Source of the DNA: Marinobacter gudaonensis
Lineage (GTDB): Bacteria; Pseudomonadota; Gammaproteobacteria; Pseudomonadales; Oleiphilaceae
Reading direction: 5' to 3'
Assembly (NCBI RefSeq): GCF_900115175.1
Contig: NZ_FOYV01000001.1
Coordinates: 1,302,001 to 1,366,000, forward strand
DNA length: 64,000 bases
The notes beneath the pieces were generated by a model. It saw only the letters and a program-made list of their open reading frames with translations, was not told the DNA's origin and searched no databases. The translations under genes were made by a program, and so were the position numbers. Below are positions 45,493 to 54,728 of the stretch, piece by piece. Position 1 is the first letter of the stretch, and every line of letters starts with the position of its first letter.

Positions 45493-45933
45493 CTAGCGAA
45501 AGCCCTTCGACTGCAGCCATTGGCTGATCTGCGCCTGATTCATGGCGCCACTCTGGCGGGCCACTTCGCGGCCGTTCTGGAAAAGAATCAGTGTGGGAAT
45601 GCTGCGAATGCCGTACTGGCCTGCCGTGCCCTGGGCCTGTTCGGTGTTCAGCTTGGCAAAACGCACCTTGCCCCGCCAGTCCCTGGCCGCCTGCTCAAAC
45701 TGGGGCGCCATCATCTTGCAGGGGCCGCACCAGCTGGCCCAGAAATCCACCAGCACCGGGACATCGCTGCGTCCGGTGTGGGTGGCGAAAGTCTGGTCGG
45801 TCAGTTCGAGAATTCTGTCGGGCCACAGGGGCTGCTTGCAGGCGCCGCAGTTTCCGCCGGAGGAAAGCTTCTCGGCCGGTACCCGGTTCAGTTTGTGGCA
45901 GTGGGGACAAACGATGTGTCGAGTGTCAGTCAT
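45493..45933 (-). CDS. trxC: Thioredoxin TrxC (thioredoxin 2)
   Basis: 146 residues. An N-terminal zinc-binding part with CPHC (9-12) and CGAC (29-32) precedes the thioredoxin fold with active site WCGPC (68-72) and cis-Pro in IRSIPTLILF. Both the zinc motif and length fit thioredoxin 2. It reduces protein disulfides in the cytoplasm, often under oxidative stress. It is the last gene of a minus-strand run mscS-SDR-DUF2750-trxC. Confidence 0.92.
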   Translation of the reverse strand: MTDTRHIVCPHCHKLNRVPAEKLSSGGNCGACKQPLWPDRILELTDQTFATHTGRSDVPVLVDFWASWCGPCKMMAPQFEQAARDWRGKVRFAKLNTEQAQGTAGQYGIRSIPTLILFQNGREVARQSGAMNQAQISQWLQSKGFR

Positions 45934-45998
45934 GATAAGTCGGCCTGTGATTCAGTGTTCCCCGAAACGTCGGGGCAGCGAACCGAAATTCAAGTGGA

Positions 45999-46382
45999 TC
46001 AGAAATCGGACATCACATCCTGGAGATCCCGCTTGAGCTCCTCCGGCTCGGTCAGCCAGACCGTGCCATCTGCGCCAGGGAACACGCCTACTTCCAGCCC
46101 GTCTCCCGTCAGACCGGGCACCCACTTCCGGAAGAAATCCGGCAGTGTAATGCTGCGGGGTGTCAGCGAGTCTTCGCCATTGGCATACGCGGAGGCAAGC
46201 TCAGAGGCCGGCCATACCGGCAGGTATTCCACATCGCCGTCATCCGAGGCAATCTTCAGGAACTGGCTGTTGCCGTTGACCAGAATCCAGACCTCCCGGC
46301 TCTCCGCCACCTGGTCCAGAAAGTACTCATACCGGTCCTCGCCATCCATGTCGCTGACCCGGTTCAGTTCGTCGTTACTCAT
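45999..46382 (-). CDS. DUF2750 family protein
   Basis: 127 residues, acidic, soluble. Family pattern: RYEYFLDQVAESREVWILVNG, VEYLPVWPASELASAYANGE and LPDFFRKWVPGLTGDGLEVGVFPG. No activity is known for DUF2750. It lies 21 bases downstream of the SDR gene and 65 bases upstream of trxC, so it is probably co-transcribed with both. Confidence 0.8.
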   Translation of the reverse strand: MSNDELNRVSDMDGEDRYEYFLDQVAESREVWILVNGNSQFLKIASDDGDVEYLPVWPASELASAYANGEDSLTPRSITLPDFFRKWVPGLTGDGLEVGVFPGADGTVWLTEPEELKRDLQDVMSDF

Positions 46383-46403
46383 AGTATTTGCCTTAAACTT
46401 GTA

Positions 46404-47198
46404 TCAGGCCCTGGCCTTGGTCATGCGAAACAGAGCCTCGGGGGCAATGCGCTTGAGCCAGAGGGCTGCCATTTCCTTGCCCTTGCCCACGGGGATCTCC
46501 CGCTTCTTCGCCGTCAGTCCCTTGAACATCACTTCGGCGCACTCATCCACGTTCATGCCGCCGGCAATGTCTTCGTCCTCGCGGCCGTAGGCGGAGCCGT
46601 CACCGGCGAGAGCGTTGCGTGAGATGTCGGTGCGTATGAAACCCGGTGTGATGGTAGAGACACTGATGCCCTGCCCTTCCACTTCGGCCCGCAGCGCGTC
46701 GAAAAAGCCCATCACCGCGTGCTTGGCCGCGCAGTAGCCGGTACGCATGGGCACACCAACCTTGCCCGCCACGCTGGAGGTAATGGCCAGGTGCCCCGCA
46801 CCCCGTTCCAGCATATGCGGCAGCACCGCCTTGGTCAGGGCAATCTGGCCCATCACGTCGACGTCCATCAATTTCTGGTACACCGCCATGTCGGTGTCCT
46901 TGCACAGGGAGCGCTGGGACACGCCGGCGTTGTTCACCAGCAGGTCGATCTGGCCGAAGGTGTCGAGCACCGCCTGGACCTTCCCGGGCAGGGCAGCCCA
47001 ATCGGTCACATCCAGAGGTAGCACCAGCACGTCGTCCTTGGCCAGGCCGGCATCGTGACAGCGCTTGGCCACACGCTGCAACTCGTCTTCCCGGCGGGCG
47101 GACAGTACCAGGCGGGCATGGTCTTTGGCGTATTGGAGGGCAAGGGCTTCACCGATGCCGGAGGAGGCGCCGGTAATCCAGACAGTTTTCTGGCTCAT
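46404..47198 (-). CDS. Short-chain dehydrogenase/reductase
   Basis: 264 residues, classical SDR: cofactor motif TGASSGIGEA, NNAG at about 89-92, catalytic Ser in ITSSVAGKVG and the YCAAKHA Tyr/Lys pair. Arg in SARREDE after the second strand suggests NADP(H). The C-terminal tail is basic and helical. Substrate unknown; DHRS7-like proteins are the nearest type. GAAGGA precedes the ATG; the gene follows mscS by 18 bases. Confidence 0.88.
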   Translation of the reverse strand: MSQKTVWITGASSGIGEALALQYAKDHARLVLSARREDELQRVAKRCHDAGLAKDDVLVLPLDVTDWAALPGKVQAVLDTFGQIDLLVNNAGVSQRSLCKDTDMAVYQKLMDVDVMGQIALTKAVLPHMLERGAGHLAITSSVAGKVGVPMRTGYCAAKHAVMGFFDALRAEVEGQGISVSTITPGFIRTDISRNALAGDGSAYGREDEDIAGGMNVDECAEVMFKGLTAKKREIPVGKGKEMAALWLKRIAPEALFRMTKARA

Positions 47199-47216
47199 GA
47201 AAGATCCTTCAAAGTC

Positions 47217-48266
47217 TCAGTTTTCCACCACCCGTGCCCTCAGTCTCGGGAGCTGTGCCGGGTAGTGTTGCTGGATGAAGGTTACCATGGCCTCCCGAAC
47301 CGCACACCTGAGGTCCCAGTTCCGGCTTGAATCGGACGCACTCATCAGAAAGCGGATCTGGATCGCCTGGTCGCTCGAATCGGTGACCTGCACCGAGGAA
47401 AAGCCACCGTCCCAAAGTTTTGATTCGCTGAGCACACGGTCGAATTCCTGTCTGAGCGGTTCCACCGGCATGGTGTAATCCACCCAGATAAACACCGCCC
47501 CGAGCAGGTCGGAGGTGTTCCGGGACCAGTTCTGGAACGGGTTCTCGATAAACCATTGCAGGGGCACCACCAGCCGGCGAAGGTCCCACACCCGCAGCAC
47601 CACGTAGGTGGCCGTTACCTCCTCCACCCAGCACCACTCGCCCTGCACGTGCAGGACATCGTCGATGCGGAACGGTTGGGTCAGGGCAATCTGCATGCCC
47701 GCCAGCAGGTTGCTCAGCACCGGGCGGGCGGCAAAACCGAGGATCAACCCGCCCACGCCGGCAGAGGCCAGCAGGCTGGCCCCCATGTGTTGAACCGACT
47801 CGAAGGTCATCAGGGCTGCGCCCAGTCCAATGATGACGATCAGGATATTGAGGGCGCGCACCAGGAAGCGGGTCTGGGTCTCCACCTTTCGGGCCCGCTT
47901 CCACTGGCCCTCGAGCACCGGGTTCATGGCGACAATCACCTCGCCAATGGCTGAGGTCAATCGCACCGCTGCCCAGGTAATGGCGAGCACCAGAAGCAGG
48001 GTGGTTATCTGTTGAATGGCGGCGATCAATGGCAGGTCCGGGGGCGCGGCTTTCAACATCCCGGTCAGGGTGAGCAGGCAGAACACCACCCCCAGGGCCC
48101 GGGCGGCGGCATCCAGGAAAAGGCGCAGCACGGTTCTCGACGCGGAAAAGTGCCGGAACACGGCCAACGCCAGCCGGTAGACAACGTAAGTGGCCAACAC
48201 TCCAAGAATCGCCGAAAAGCCCGGCCACAACCAGGCCGTCAATCCGGCTTCAAAAGACTCCAGCAT
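47217..48266 (-). CDS. MscS-family mechanosensitive channel
   Basis: 349 residues with about four to five N-terminal membrane segments and the MscS pore-lining/beta region: LASAGVGGLILGFAARPVLSNLLAGMQIALTQPFRIDDVLHVQGEWCWVEEVTATYVVLRVWDLRRLVVPLQWFI. A cytoplasmic alpha/beta domain follows. It would release solutes on hypo-osmotic shock. The ATG has GGAGG upstream. It is the first gene of the mscS-SDR-DUF2750-trxC run. Confidence 0.87.
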   Translation of the reverse strand: MLESFEAGLTAWLWPGFSAILGVLATYVVYRLALAVFRHFSASRTVLRLFLDAAARALGVVFCLLTLTGMLKAAPPDLPLIAAIQQITTLLLVLAITWAAVRLTSAIGEVIVAMNPVLEGQWKRARKVETQTRFLVRALNILIVIIGLGAALMTFESVQHMGASLLASAGVGGLILGFAARPVLSNLLAGMQIALTQPFRIDDVLHVQGEWCWVEEVTATYVVLRVWDLRRLVVPLQWFIENPFQNWSRNTSDLLGAVFIWVDYTMPVEPLRQEFDRVLSESKLWDGGFSSVQVTDSSDQAIQIRFLMSASDSSRNWDLRCAVREAMVTFIQQHYPAQLPRLRARVVEN

Positions 48267-48376
48267 CAGCCCTCCGGGCGCCCCCAGTCAGAAAATCGGG
48301 CAATCGGACGTGCTGTTCTTCGCCCCTTACCCTCACCTTCCTGAAAGCCTAGTCCAGCCCAGGGGCCGATGCCATT

Positions 48377-48401
48377 GCCTGGGCCCGGCGTCGGGCCAGG
48401 C
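48377..48401. terminator. Strong hairpin downstream of the 7TMR-DISM/EAL gene
   Basis: GCCTG-G-GCCCG, loop GCGT, CGGGC-CAGGC: ten pairs with one bulge, 6 bases past the stop of the minus-strand EAL gene. It is GC-rich and has no T-run, so intrinsic termination is only possible, not certain. Confidence 0.35.
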
Positions 48402-48407
48402 CCGCTG

Positions 48408-51002
48408 CTACTCGGCTCTCAGTCCGGCGGTTGCGGGCTGGTCCGAGAGCCAGGACGCGAGCTCCGGGAGCGGCATGGGTCTGGCGATCCAGAATCCCTG
48501 GAGCCGGTCGCATCCAAGATCCGCCAGCACCTGGGCCGTCTGCTCGCTCTCGACCCCTTCGGCGACAACTTCGTAGCCCAGGTTGTGAGCCATGGTAACC
48601 GCCGTACCGACAATCAGGCGGGAGCTCTCGCTGATGTGGATATCCTCGAGCAGAGAGCGATCCAGCTTGAGCTCGGTTGCCGGCAACTGCTTCAGGTAGG
48701 AGAGCGAGGAATAGCCGCTGCCGAAGTCGTCGATGGAGATCCTGAGACCAATTTCCGCCAGCGCTTTCAGTGCGCCAAGGCCTTTCTCCGGATCGTCCAT
48801 GGCGGCGGTCTCTGTCAGCTCCAGCGTGAGCTTTTCAGGAGCAACCTGATACTGCTCAAGAACCCAGGTAATCCAGCCTTTCAGGCCAACGGAACCGAGG
48901 TCCCGGGCGGAAATGTTGATGGAAAGGGTAAGCTCGGGGTGGCGATTCAGCAGCATCGCCAGTTCCCGAACCCCTCGCTCCACCGCCCAGCGCGTCAGTT
49001 GATTGACCACGCCCGTTTCTTCGGCGAGTGGAATGAAATCCGTGGGCCCGACCCAGCCCCGCTGCGGGTGATTCCAGCGTACGAGGGCTTCCAGCCCGGT
49101 CACACTCCGGCTGTTCAGACAGAACTTGGGCTGGTAATAGAGTTCTGCCCGGTCCTCCAGCAAGGCCTCTCGCAGATCGGACATCAGGGTGAGCCGGCTC
49201 TCGCTGTAGATGTCGTATTCCTGGGAATAGAAACCGGTTTCATAGGGCCCATGGGGGGTGATCTCCATGCCCACATGGGCATTGCGGATCAGCAAGGCCG
49301 CATTGCTGCCATGGGCGGGGTAGCTGGCTGCCCCGAATCGGGGGTGCAACTCAATGGCGAGGCTGTCCAGAACCACAGGTTCGGACAGTTGCCTGAGTAC
49401 GGCGTTGAGCTGGCTGAAGTTATCATTCACCTGGCTGGCATCCACCAGCAGCCCGAAGGTGTCTCCGGACAACTGATAAACCAGCTCCTCGCGACCAAGG
49501 GAATCGTGCACGCGCAGGATGTAGGGCAGGTTCCGGGCAAGTTCGGTCATTTGCCCGGCAAGGCGTTGCAGCAGGCGCTCACTGCGATTGAGGCCGAGGG
49601 TACGATTGATCTCATCCAGACGGGTGATGCGGGCAACCCCCACCATGTAATGGCCGTGCGGATCCCTCTGGAACTGATCGTTGACCATCCGCTCAAACCG
49701 GTTCCGGTTAGGCAGCCCGGTTACCGCGTCGTGGGTGAGCGCCTCATTCAGGCTGTTCTGAGCCTCGTTACGGGCTTTCTCGGTACGCAGCGCCTCGGCC
49801 TGCGCCCGGATCTTCTCTTCCCGCTCGCGGTAGAGCCGATCTGCGAGGGCAAGGGTAAGAATGAACGCTTCCAGACCGGAGCCAATCTGCATGGCATGCT
49901 CGGTCATGAAGTTCTCGGGGAAGAAGCCAAGTGCCCTGCCGGCCGTGGCCAGCACGCCGATGGTGAGAGGCGTCCAGGCGATGGTGAAAAAAGCCCCGGC
50001 GCGAACACCGGCGGCCCAGGTAATGGGGCCGGCGACGAACAGAAGCGAGAAGAAAAACAGTGCCGAGATAGCCGACAGCACGATGGCGGAGTTGTAGTCG
50101 AGGGTCAGCGCGGCCACAAAGTTGATGATCTCAAAACCAATCATGGCCCGTATGGCGATATCCAGTTTCGGGCTGTGCGAGGGGATGCGCAGCAGCTGCC
50201 TGCAGAACAGCACCGAGAACAGCGCAAGCACAGGCATGGACACCAGCAGAGCCCGGGCATGAATATCCGGGGAATCCGGGTACAGGAGCTGGAAGCTGTA
50301 CCCCTTGATGGACGCGAAAAACAGCAAATAGCCAGAGATCGCCAACGCGTAGTAGAGGTACAGCTTCTCACGCAGAGTCAGGAAAACGGCCAGGTTGATC
50401 AGAATGATGACCGTAAGGCTACCGTAGTAAAAAAAGTGCAGCTTCTGCTCGTTGGAGGCGGCGGCGAAGAATTCGTCTGCACGCCAGAGGTTCAGCGGGA
50501 GGATCATTGAGCCTGCGGTTTCAACCCGGATGTAAACCGTCTTGCGCTGACCGGGCGACAGATCGAACCGCAAAAGCATGTTCGGGTGGTCGACCTGGCG
50601 TGGATAGAAGGGGCGACCGTCCCCGGTCTTGAACTGCTGTTCCACCTGACCGTTCGCGAGAACGTAAAAAACAACGTCGTCCAGCTGTGAGTAGGCGAGC
50701 TCTGCAATGAGGTTGAGGGTTTCGTCCGATTCGTTCTGCAAGGCGAACCGCAACCAGTAAACCGAAGAGGTGATACCAAAGGTGGCGCTGCCCGATGGCA
50801 ACGCCTGCCAGTTCGCCCCGGCAAGCTGGCTTACCTCATCCAGGGTGGCTGTACCGGCGGCATCTTCCAAGGCCTCAAATTGGGAGGGCACGGGAGACGA
50901 GGCTGTCACCGGGATAGTGACAGGCTCTGCGGAAACAGCAGTAGATGCCAGCAGCATCAGCAGGACCGAAACAACACAACCGACAGCTCTGGACGTCAAC
51001 AT
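48408..51002 (-). CDS. 7TMR-DISM sensor with degenerate GGDEF and EAL domains
   Basis: 864 residues. A signal peptide ends near VSAEP (residue 25). An extracytoplasmic 7TMR-DISMED2-type beta domain (about 40-175) precedes seven membrane helices (about 190-390), a short coiled-coil and a GGDEF-like domain with SGDTF in place of GGDEF. A full EAL domain follows (GLEALVRW, NISARDL, LELTETAAM, DDFGSGYSSLSYLKQLP, LDRSLL, VAEGVES). It probably senses a periplasmic ligand (7TMR-DISM proteins often bind carbohydrates) and degrades c-di-GMP. Confidence 0.88.
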   Translation of the reverse strand: MLTSRAVGCVVSVLLMLLASTAVSAEPVTIPVTASSPVPSQFEALEDAAGTATLDEVSQLAGANWQALPSGSATFGITSSVYWLRFALQNESDETLNLIAELAYSQLDDVVFYVLANGQVEQQFKTGDGRPFYPRQVDHPNMLLRFDLSPGQRKTVYIRVETAGSMILPLNLWRADEFFAAASNEQKLHFFYYGSLTVIILINLAVFLTLREKLYLYYALAISGYLLFFASIKGYSFQLLYPDSPDIHARALLVSMPVLALFSVLFCRQLLRIPSHSPKLDIAIRAMIGFEIINFVAALTLDYNSAIVLSAISALFFFSLLFVAGPITWAAGVRAGAFFTIAWTPLTIGVLATAGRALGFFPENFMTEHAMQIGSGLEAFILTLALADRLYREREEKIRAQAEALRTEKARNEAQNSLNEALTHDAVTGLPNRNRFERMVNDQFQRDPHGHYMVGVARITRLDEINRTLGLNRSERLLQRLAGQMTELARNLPYILRVHDSLGREELVYQLSGDTFGLLVDASQVNDNFSQLNAVLRQLSEPVVLDSLAIELHPRFGAASYPAHGSNAALLIRNAHVGMEITPHGPYETGFYSQEYDIYSESRLTLMSDLREALLEDRAELYYQPKFCLNSRSVTGLEALVRWNHPQRGWVGPTDFIPLAEETGVVNQLTRWAVERGVRELAMLLNRHPELTLSINISARDLGSVGLKGWITWVLEQYQVAPEKLTLELTETAAMDDPEKGLGALKALAEIGLRISIDDFGSGYSSLSYLKQLPATELKLDRSLLEDIHISESSRLIVGTAVTMAHNLGYEVVAEGVESEQTAQVLADLGCDRLQGFWIARPMPLPELASWLSDQPATAGLRAE

Positions 51003-51221
51003 GACCAGCTACCCACGGCGTTGGTCATCGAAAAGGCCTCTTATTCTTTTATGATTTATCCATTCCAATCCTAGCGTCTGGCCATCCTCTGACCGAAACG
51101 TTTTCGTGTATTAAATTGTGAACTCTTCAACCAAAATCATAATCAATGGGCTGGAGGAGCACAAAAAGGCCGCACCCTCTGAATGTACTACCCTGACCAT
51201 GACAGCTGTGAAGGAGGTCCT

Positions 51222-51713
51222 GTGATCAACGAAACCGATATGAAACACCTCGGCCGCTGCGTGGAGCTTGCGAGAATGGCCGTAGACAGCGACAACCCGC
51301 CGTTTGGCTCAGTGCTGGTTGATGGCACCGGCGCGGTGCGGTACGAGGGACACAATGAAACGGCCGACGGCGACGAGACCCGCCACCCGGAATTCGCGAT
51401 TGCCCGCTGGGCGGCCGAGAACATGACTCCGGACGAGCGCACTGCGGCCACCGTCTACACCTCTGGCGAGCACTGCCCCATGTGCGCCGCCGCCCACGGC
51501 TGGGTCGGGCTGGGTCGCATCGTTTACGCCAGTTCTTCGGAACAGCTTTCGCAGTGGCTGGATGAGCTGCATGTCACGCCGCCACCGGTTGCCACCCTTC
51601 CGATCCATCAGGTGGTGCCCGGCGTTCCGACGGAGGGCCCGTTTCCGGCGCTTGCGGAAGCGATTTTCGAATTGCACCGGCGCTACGCCCGGGCCGACCG
51701 GAATAGAACGTAA
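51222..51713 (+). CDS. Nucleoside deaminase (CDA/guanine-deaminase-like)
   Basis: 163 residues from a GTG at 51222, preceded by an ideal AAGGAGGT. An upstream in-frame ATG (51183) lacks a ribosome-binding site. Deaminase zinc motif: HPEFA, where His is the zinc ligand and Glu the proton shuttle, then SGEHCPMCAAA with the two Cys ligands. It would hydrolytically deaminate a purine or pyrimidine base or nucleoside. HPE replaces the more common HAE. The end overlaps the convergent EamA gene by 31 bases. Confidence 0.82.
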   Translation: MINETDMKHLGRCVELARMAVDSDNPPFGSVLVDGTGAVRYEGHNETADGDETRHPEFAIARWAAENMTPDERTAATVYTSGEHCPMCAAAHGWVGLGRIVYASSSEQLSQWLDELHVTPPPVATLPIHQVVPGVPTEGPFPALAEAIFELHRRYARADRNRT

Positions 51714-52549
51714 TTGCCAAGCAGCGCGAGGAAGGCACCAAGTACTGCAGTCGCGGTCCACTCAAAACCCTCGAGCCAGGTTGATACGCTCAGCGCAACG
51801 ACAGGGAACAGTACGGTGGCGTAACCGGCCTTGTCGGCGCCCAGGGTCTGGATGACCGTGATGTAGCTGTAGAACGCGATGATTGAGCCGGGCACGGCAA
51901 GGAACACCGTTGCCCCCCAGAAAGTGGCTGCCGTAGGCACCACCCACTCCACGCCCTGAATCAGGCACCAGACTCCCAGAATCAGGGCGCCGTAAACCAT
52001 GGCCCAGGCGTTTGCGAGAAATAACGGTACCTTGGACATCCTCACCTTGATGCTGACCAGGTTACCCATTGAGAACCAGAAAGTACCAGCCATGGCGAAC
52101 AGAATGCTGGCAGCGGTTGCATTACCCAGCTGCAGATCGTGCCAGAACAGCAGGGCCACCCCGCTGATACCCAGAGCCACCGCCGGATACAACCGCGCGG
52201 TCGGCTTGAGGCGCAACCAGAGCCAGCCATTCAACGCATTGAACAGAGCGGCCAGTGAGAACACCACCGCCAGCAGGCCGCTGGTCATGGACTCGGCGGC
52301 ACGGTAGATCAGCAGGAAGTTCACGCTATAGAGGGTTGCTCCCTGAAGAACGAGCCAGCCGTGCTGCTGGAGCGTGAGTTTCTCAAGCCTGCGCACCAGA
52401 GCAAGAACCACCAACGCCACGGCAGAAGCCATGACGAACCGATAAAAAACGGAGAGATCCACCGGAGCTGTTTCAACCTGGAGACGAATCGCGGTCCAGG
52501 TGAGGCCCCAGATCAGTACCGTCAACCCGTAATGAACAGAAATTGGCAT
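51683..52549 (-). CDS. DMT/EamA-family transporter
   Basis: 288 residues with ten membrane helices in two EamA repeats (IWGLTWTAIRLQVETAPVDLSVFYRF at the first; VFLAVPGSIIAFYSYITVIQTLGADKAGYATVLFPVVALSVS in the second). It probably exports amino acids or other metabolites. The ATG at 52549 with AAGGA upstream is preferred to a GTG six codons earlier. It is divergent from an AraC-type regulator gene 120 bases away, which may control it. Confidence 0.85.
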   Translation of the reverse strand: MPISVHYGLTVLIWGLTWTAIRLQVETAPVDLSVFYRFVMASAVALVVLALVRRLEKLTLQQHGWLVLQGATLYSVNFLLIYRAAESMTSGLLAVVFSLAALFNALNGWLWLRLKPTARLYPAVALGISGVALLFWHDLQLGNATAASILFAMAGTFWFSMGNLVSIKVRMSKVPLFLANAWAMVYGALILGVWCLIQGVEWVVPTAATFWGATVFLAVPGSIIAFYSYITVIQTLGADKAGYATVLFPVVALSVSTWLEGFEWTATAVLGAFLALLGNYVLFRSARA

Positions 52550-52669
52550 ACCACTGCGTCCTTCCACACTTTGTGACCATCACCAACGGCTGATCAGAGT
52601 ATGACTGGAGTGACCTCGGAAGCTTGTCAGATCCTGCTGAACCATGGATGATTCCTGCGGAGGCCCTTT

Positions 52670-53581
52670 ATGCAGACTGATCCCGAACCCCTGACAGAAC
52701 GCCCGTCCAACCGGGATATTGTTGACACCTTGCGCACCGCAGGCGTCGCACCCAAGCGGATTCTGGAACTCGGCCAGGGGCGTGCGCTGGCTCAATGGCA
52801 GAACCATCAGGGCGAGGTGCGTTACGAGCGGCCACGGCACCACGCCCTGAGCATTTACACCGACAACGGTCAACAAGCCAGCCGGATAGTGAACGGCAAA
52901 GTGGTCAGTCATGGATTTCCCGGGGCCGTTTGCTTATTTCCCGCCGGCAGCCGCTCCCGCTGGAAAATCGATGGTCACTTCGAGTTCTTCCATTTCTATT
53001 TCAGTGACCTCGATGTTGCACGGTGCGCGGAGCAGACGCTGGATGTCGACCCCGACAAGTGTCAGCTCTCCGAGCTCTACCACGGTGAGGATCCGGTCCT
53101 CGCGCAGGCGGGCAAACTCCTTGCGCTGAGCGACTGGCAGATGGCCGGCCAAACCCCGGCCATGGACCATCTCGCGCAATGGCTTCTGCTTCAGATCGTC
53201 AGCCGCCATTCTGACGTTCCACAGAGACTGCCAGAGGTAACGGGACAGCTGGCACTTCAACACCGGCGCCTGCTACAAGAACGCATAAACGATCATCTCA
53301 GCGAGCCACTGACTCTTGCAGGCATGGCCAGTTGGGTGAACTTGAGTCCCTATCACTTTGCCAGGCTTTTCAGGGCGACGTTCGGTTGTGCACCGTACCA
53401 ATACGTTCAGGAGCAGCGATTACTGCGCAGCCGTGACTTGCTGCGTACCAGCCGACTCAAAATCACTGCTGTCGCGCTCACCTGTGGATTCAATGATTCC
53501 AGCCAGTTCAGTCGGGCGTTCCGAGCAAGGTTCGGGCTCACGCCATCAGCCTACAGAAGAGAAGCTAACGACGGCTATTAA
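52670..53581 (+). CDS. AraC-family transcriptional regulator
   Basis: 303 residues. A cupin-like ligand region in the N-terminal half (SIYTDNGQQASRIVNGKVV) and two C-terminal helix-turn-helix motifs (EPLTLAGMASWVNLSPYHFARLFRATFGCAPYQYVQ, then ITAVALTCGFNDSSQFSRAFRARFGLTPSAYRRE), the AraC/XylS signature. GGAGG precedes the ATG. It is divergent from the EamA transporter gene, its probable target. Confidence 0.87.
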   Translation: MQTDPEPLTERPSNRDIVDTLRTAGVAPKRILELGQGRALAQWQNHQGEVRYERPRHHALSIYTDNGQQASRIVNGKVVSHGFPGAVCLFPAGSRSRWKIDGHFEFFHFYFSDLDVARCAEQTLDVDPDKCQLSELYHGEDPVLAQAGKLLALSDWQMAGQTPAMDHLAQWLLLQIVSRHSDVPQRLPEVTGQLALQHRRLLQERINDHLSEPLTLAGMASWVNLSPYHFARLFRATFGCAPYQYVQEQRLLRSRDLLRTSRLKITAVALTCGFNDSSQFSRAFRARFGLTPSAYRREANDGY

Positions 53582-53617
53582 CGTTGGAGCAGACACGGCG
53601 GGCAGGAAGGACAGTGG

Positions 53618-53992
53618 TTACTGAACAAGGCCTGAACGGGGCACCAGGCATTCCATGGCCGTCAGGGTGATATCACGCAATACCGCTCCCGTGGCAACAG
53701 GGTCCGGAAAACGTTCGTAGAGCATCCGCCGGCAGGAGGAGGTTCGGGCCTTAGCGGCGCTGACACACGCCTGGTGATGTTTCGCCTGCTCACCCGCGCC
53801 TCCCGCGTCCCGGCAAAACTCCGGAATTTGGTTGAAAATCCAGTCCACCGCCTGCGCCAATTCAACCGGGTTGGCGTGCAGGTTAGCCAGGCGGCTGGCA
53901 TCAACCGGTTCGGGTTGTTCACCGCTCTGATCCCAAAGAACATACAGCAGTGCGGCAGTAACCAGTACAACGGTGACCTTCGGAAACTTCAT
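53618..53992 (-). CDS. Small membrane-anchored Cys-containing protein
   Basis: 124 residues. An N-terminal hydrophobic segment (VTVVLVTAALLYVLW) acts as signal anchor. The periplasmic remainder is helical with four Cys residues (FCRDAG, HQACV, SSCRRM, MECLVP), so disulfides are possible. I do not recognise a family. The ATG at 53992 has GGGCG upstream. It is convergent with the AraC gene and divergent from nnrU. Confidence 0.55.
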   Translation of the reverse strand: MKFPKVTVVLVTAALLYVLWDQSGEQPEPVDASRLANLHANPVELAQAVDWIFNQIPEFCRDAGGAGEQAKHHQACVSAAKARTSSCRRMLYERFPDPVATGAVLRDITLTAMECLVPRSGLVQ

Positions 53993-54135
53993 GGCGCCCT
54001 GTGAATACAATGAGTAGGACGCCGATCATAAACGTTCAGGCATCGTCTGTCCCGGTTTCCTGTACTATCCTTCGTTCACACAGCCCGGGGTTCCGGGCTC
54101 ACTGATACTGGCCCACAGGCAAAGGAGTTCTGCCC

Positions 54136-54705
54136 ATGACCACATTGATTGTCGGTCTGATCCTGTTTGTTGGCGTTCACTCACTGTCGATTATCAACGA
54201 ACCTTTCAGAAACCGACTCAGCGTGGCCATGGGCGAAGGCCCCTTCAAGGGCCTCTATTCTCTCGTCTCCCTGGCAGGCCTTGTGCTGATCGTCTGGGGC
54301 TATGGGGCCGCCCGCATGGATCCGACCGTGATCTACACGCCACCGGGCTGGCTCAAGCATCTGGCCTTCCTGCTTCTGCTCCCTGTCTTCCCTCTGCTCT
54401 TTGCCACCTACTTTCCGGGCAGGATCAAGGCAAAACTGGGCCACCCGATGCTGGCTGCGGTGAAACTCTGGGCACTGGCACACCTGCTGGCGAACGGCAT
54501 GCTCCACGATCTTCTGCTGTTCGGTTCCTTTCTGGCCTGGGCCGTTGCCGACCGTATTTCCATGAAGCGCCGAACCCAGCGCAACATCCCCACCCTGCCA
54601 AGCAGCAAGGCCAACGACATAATCGCCGTTGCCGGGGGCCTTGCGGTTTATGTTGTCATGGTGATGTGGGCGCACCAGTGGTTGTTTGGTGTGGCGCCGG
54701 CCTGA
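54136..54705 (+). CDS. NnrU-family membrane protein
   Basis: 189 residues, about six membrane helices, with NnrU-type segments HSLSIINEPFRNRL, TYFPGRIKAKLGHPMLAAVKLWALAHLLANGMLHDLLLFGSFLAWAVADRISMKRR. The family is associated with denitrification genes in some bacteria and with heme-containing isomerases (15-cis-zeta-carotene type) in others. No denitrification gene is nearby here. GGAG lies before the ATG. Confidence 0.85.
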   Translation: MTTLIVGLILFVGVHSLSIINEPFRNRLSVAMGEGPFKGLYSLVSLAGLVLIVWGYGAARMDPTVIYTPPGWLKHLAFLLLLPVFPLLFATYFPGRIKAKLGHPMLAAVKLWALAHLLANGMLHDLLLFGSFLAWAVADRISMKRRTQRNIPTLPSSKANDIIAVAGGLAVYVVMVMWAHQWLFGVAPA

Positions 54706-54712
54706 ACAAACC

Positions 54713-54726
54713 GGCGCGGCCGCGCC
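54713..54726. terminator. GC-only perfect palindrome between convergent genes
   Basis: GGCGCGGCCGCGCC is a perfect 14-base palindrome located in the 23-base gap between the stops of nnrU and the outer-membrane protein gene. It could form a small bidirectional terminator-like hairpin, though no T-run follows on either side. Confidence 0.3.
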
Positions 54727-54728
54727 AC

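Noticed and set aside
48369..50510. 713-codon plus-strand frame
   Set aside because: Antisense to the 7TMR-DISM/EAL gene; His/Gly/Gln-rich shadow.
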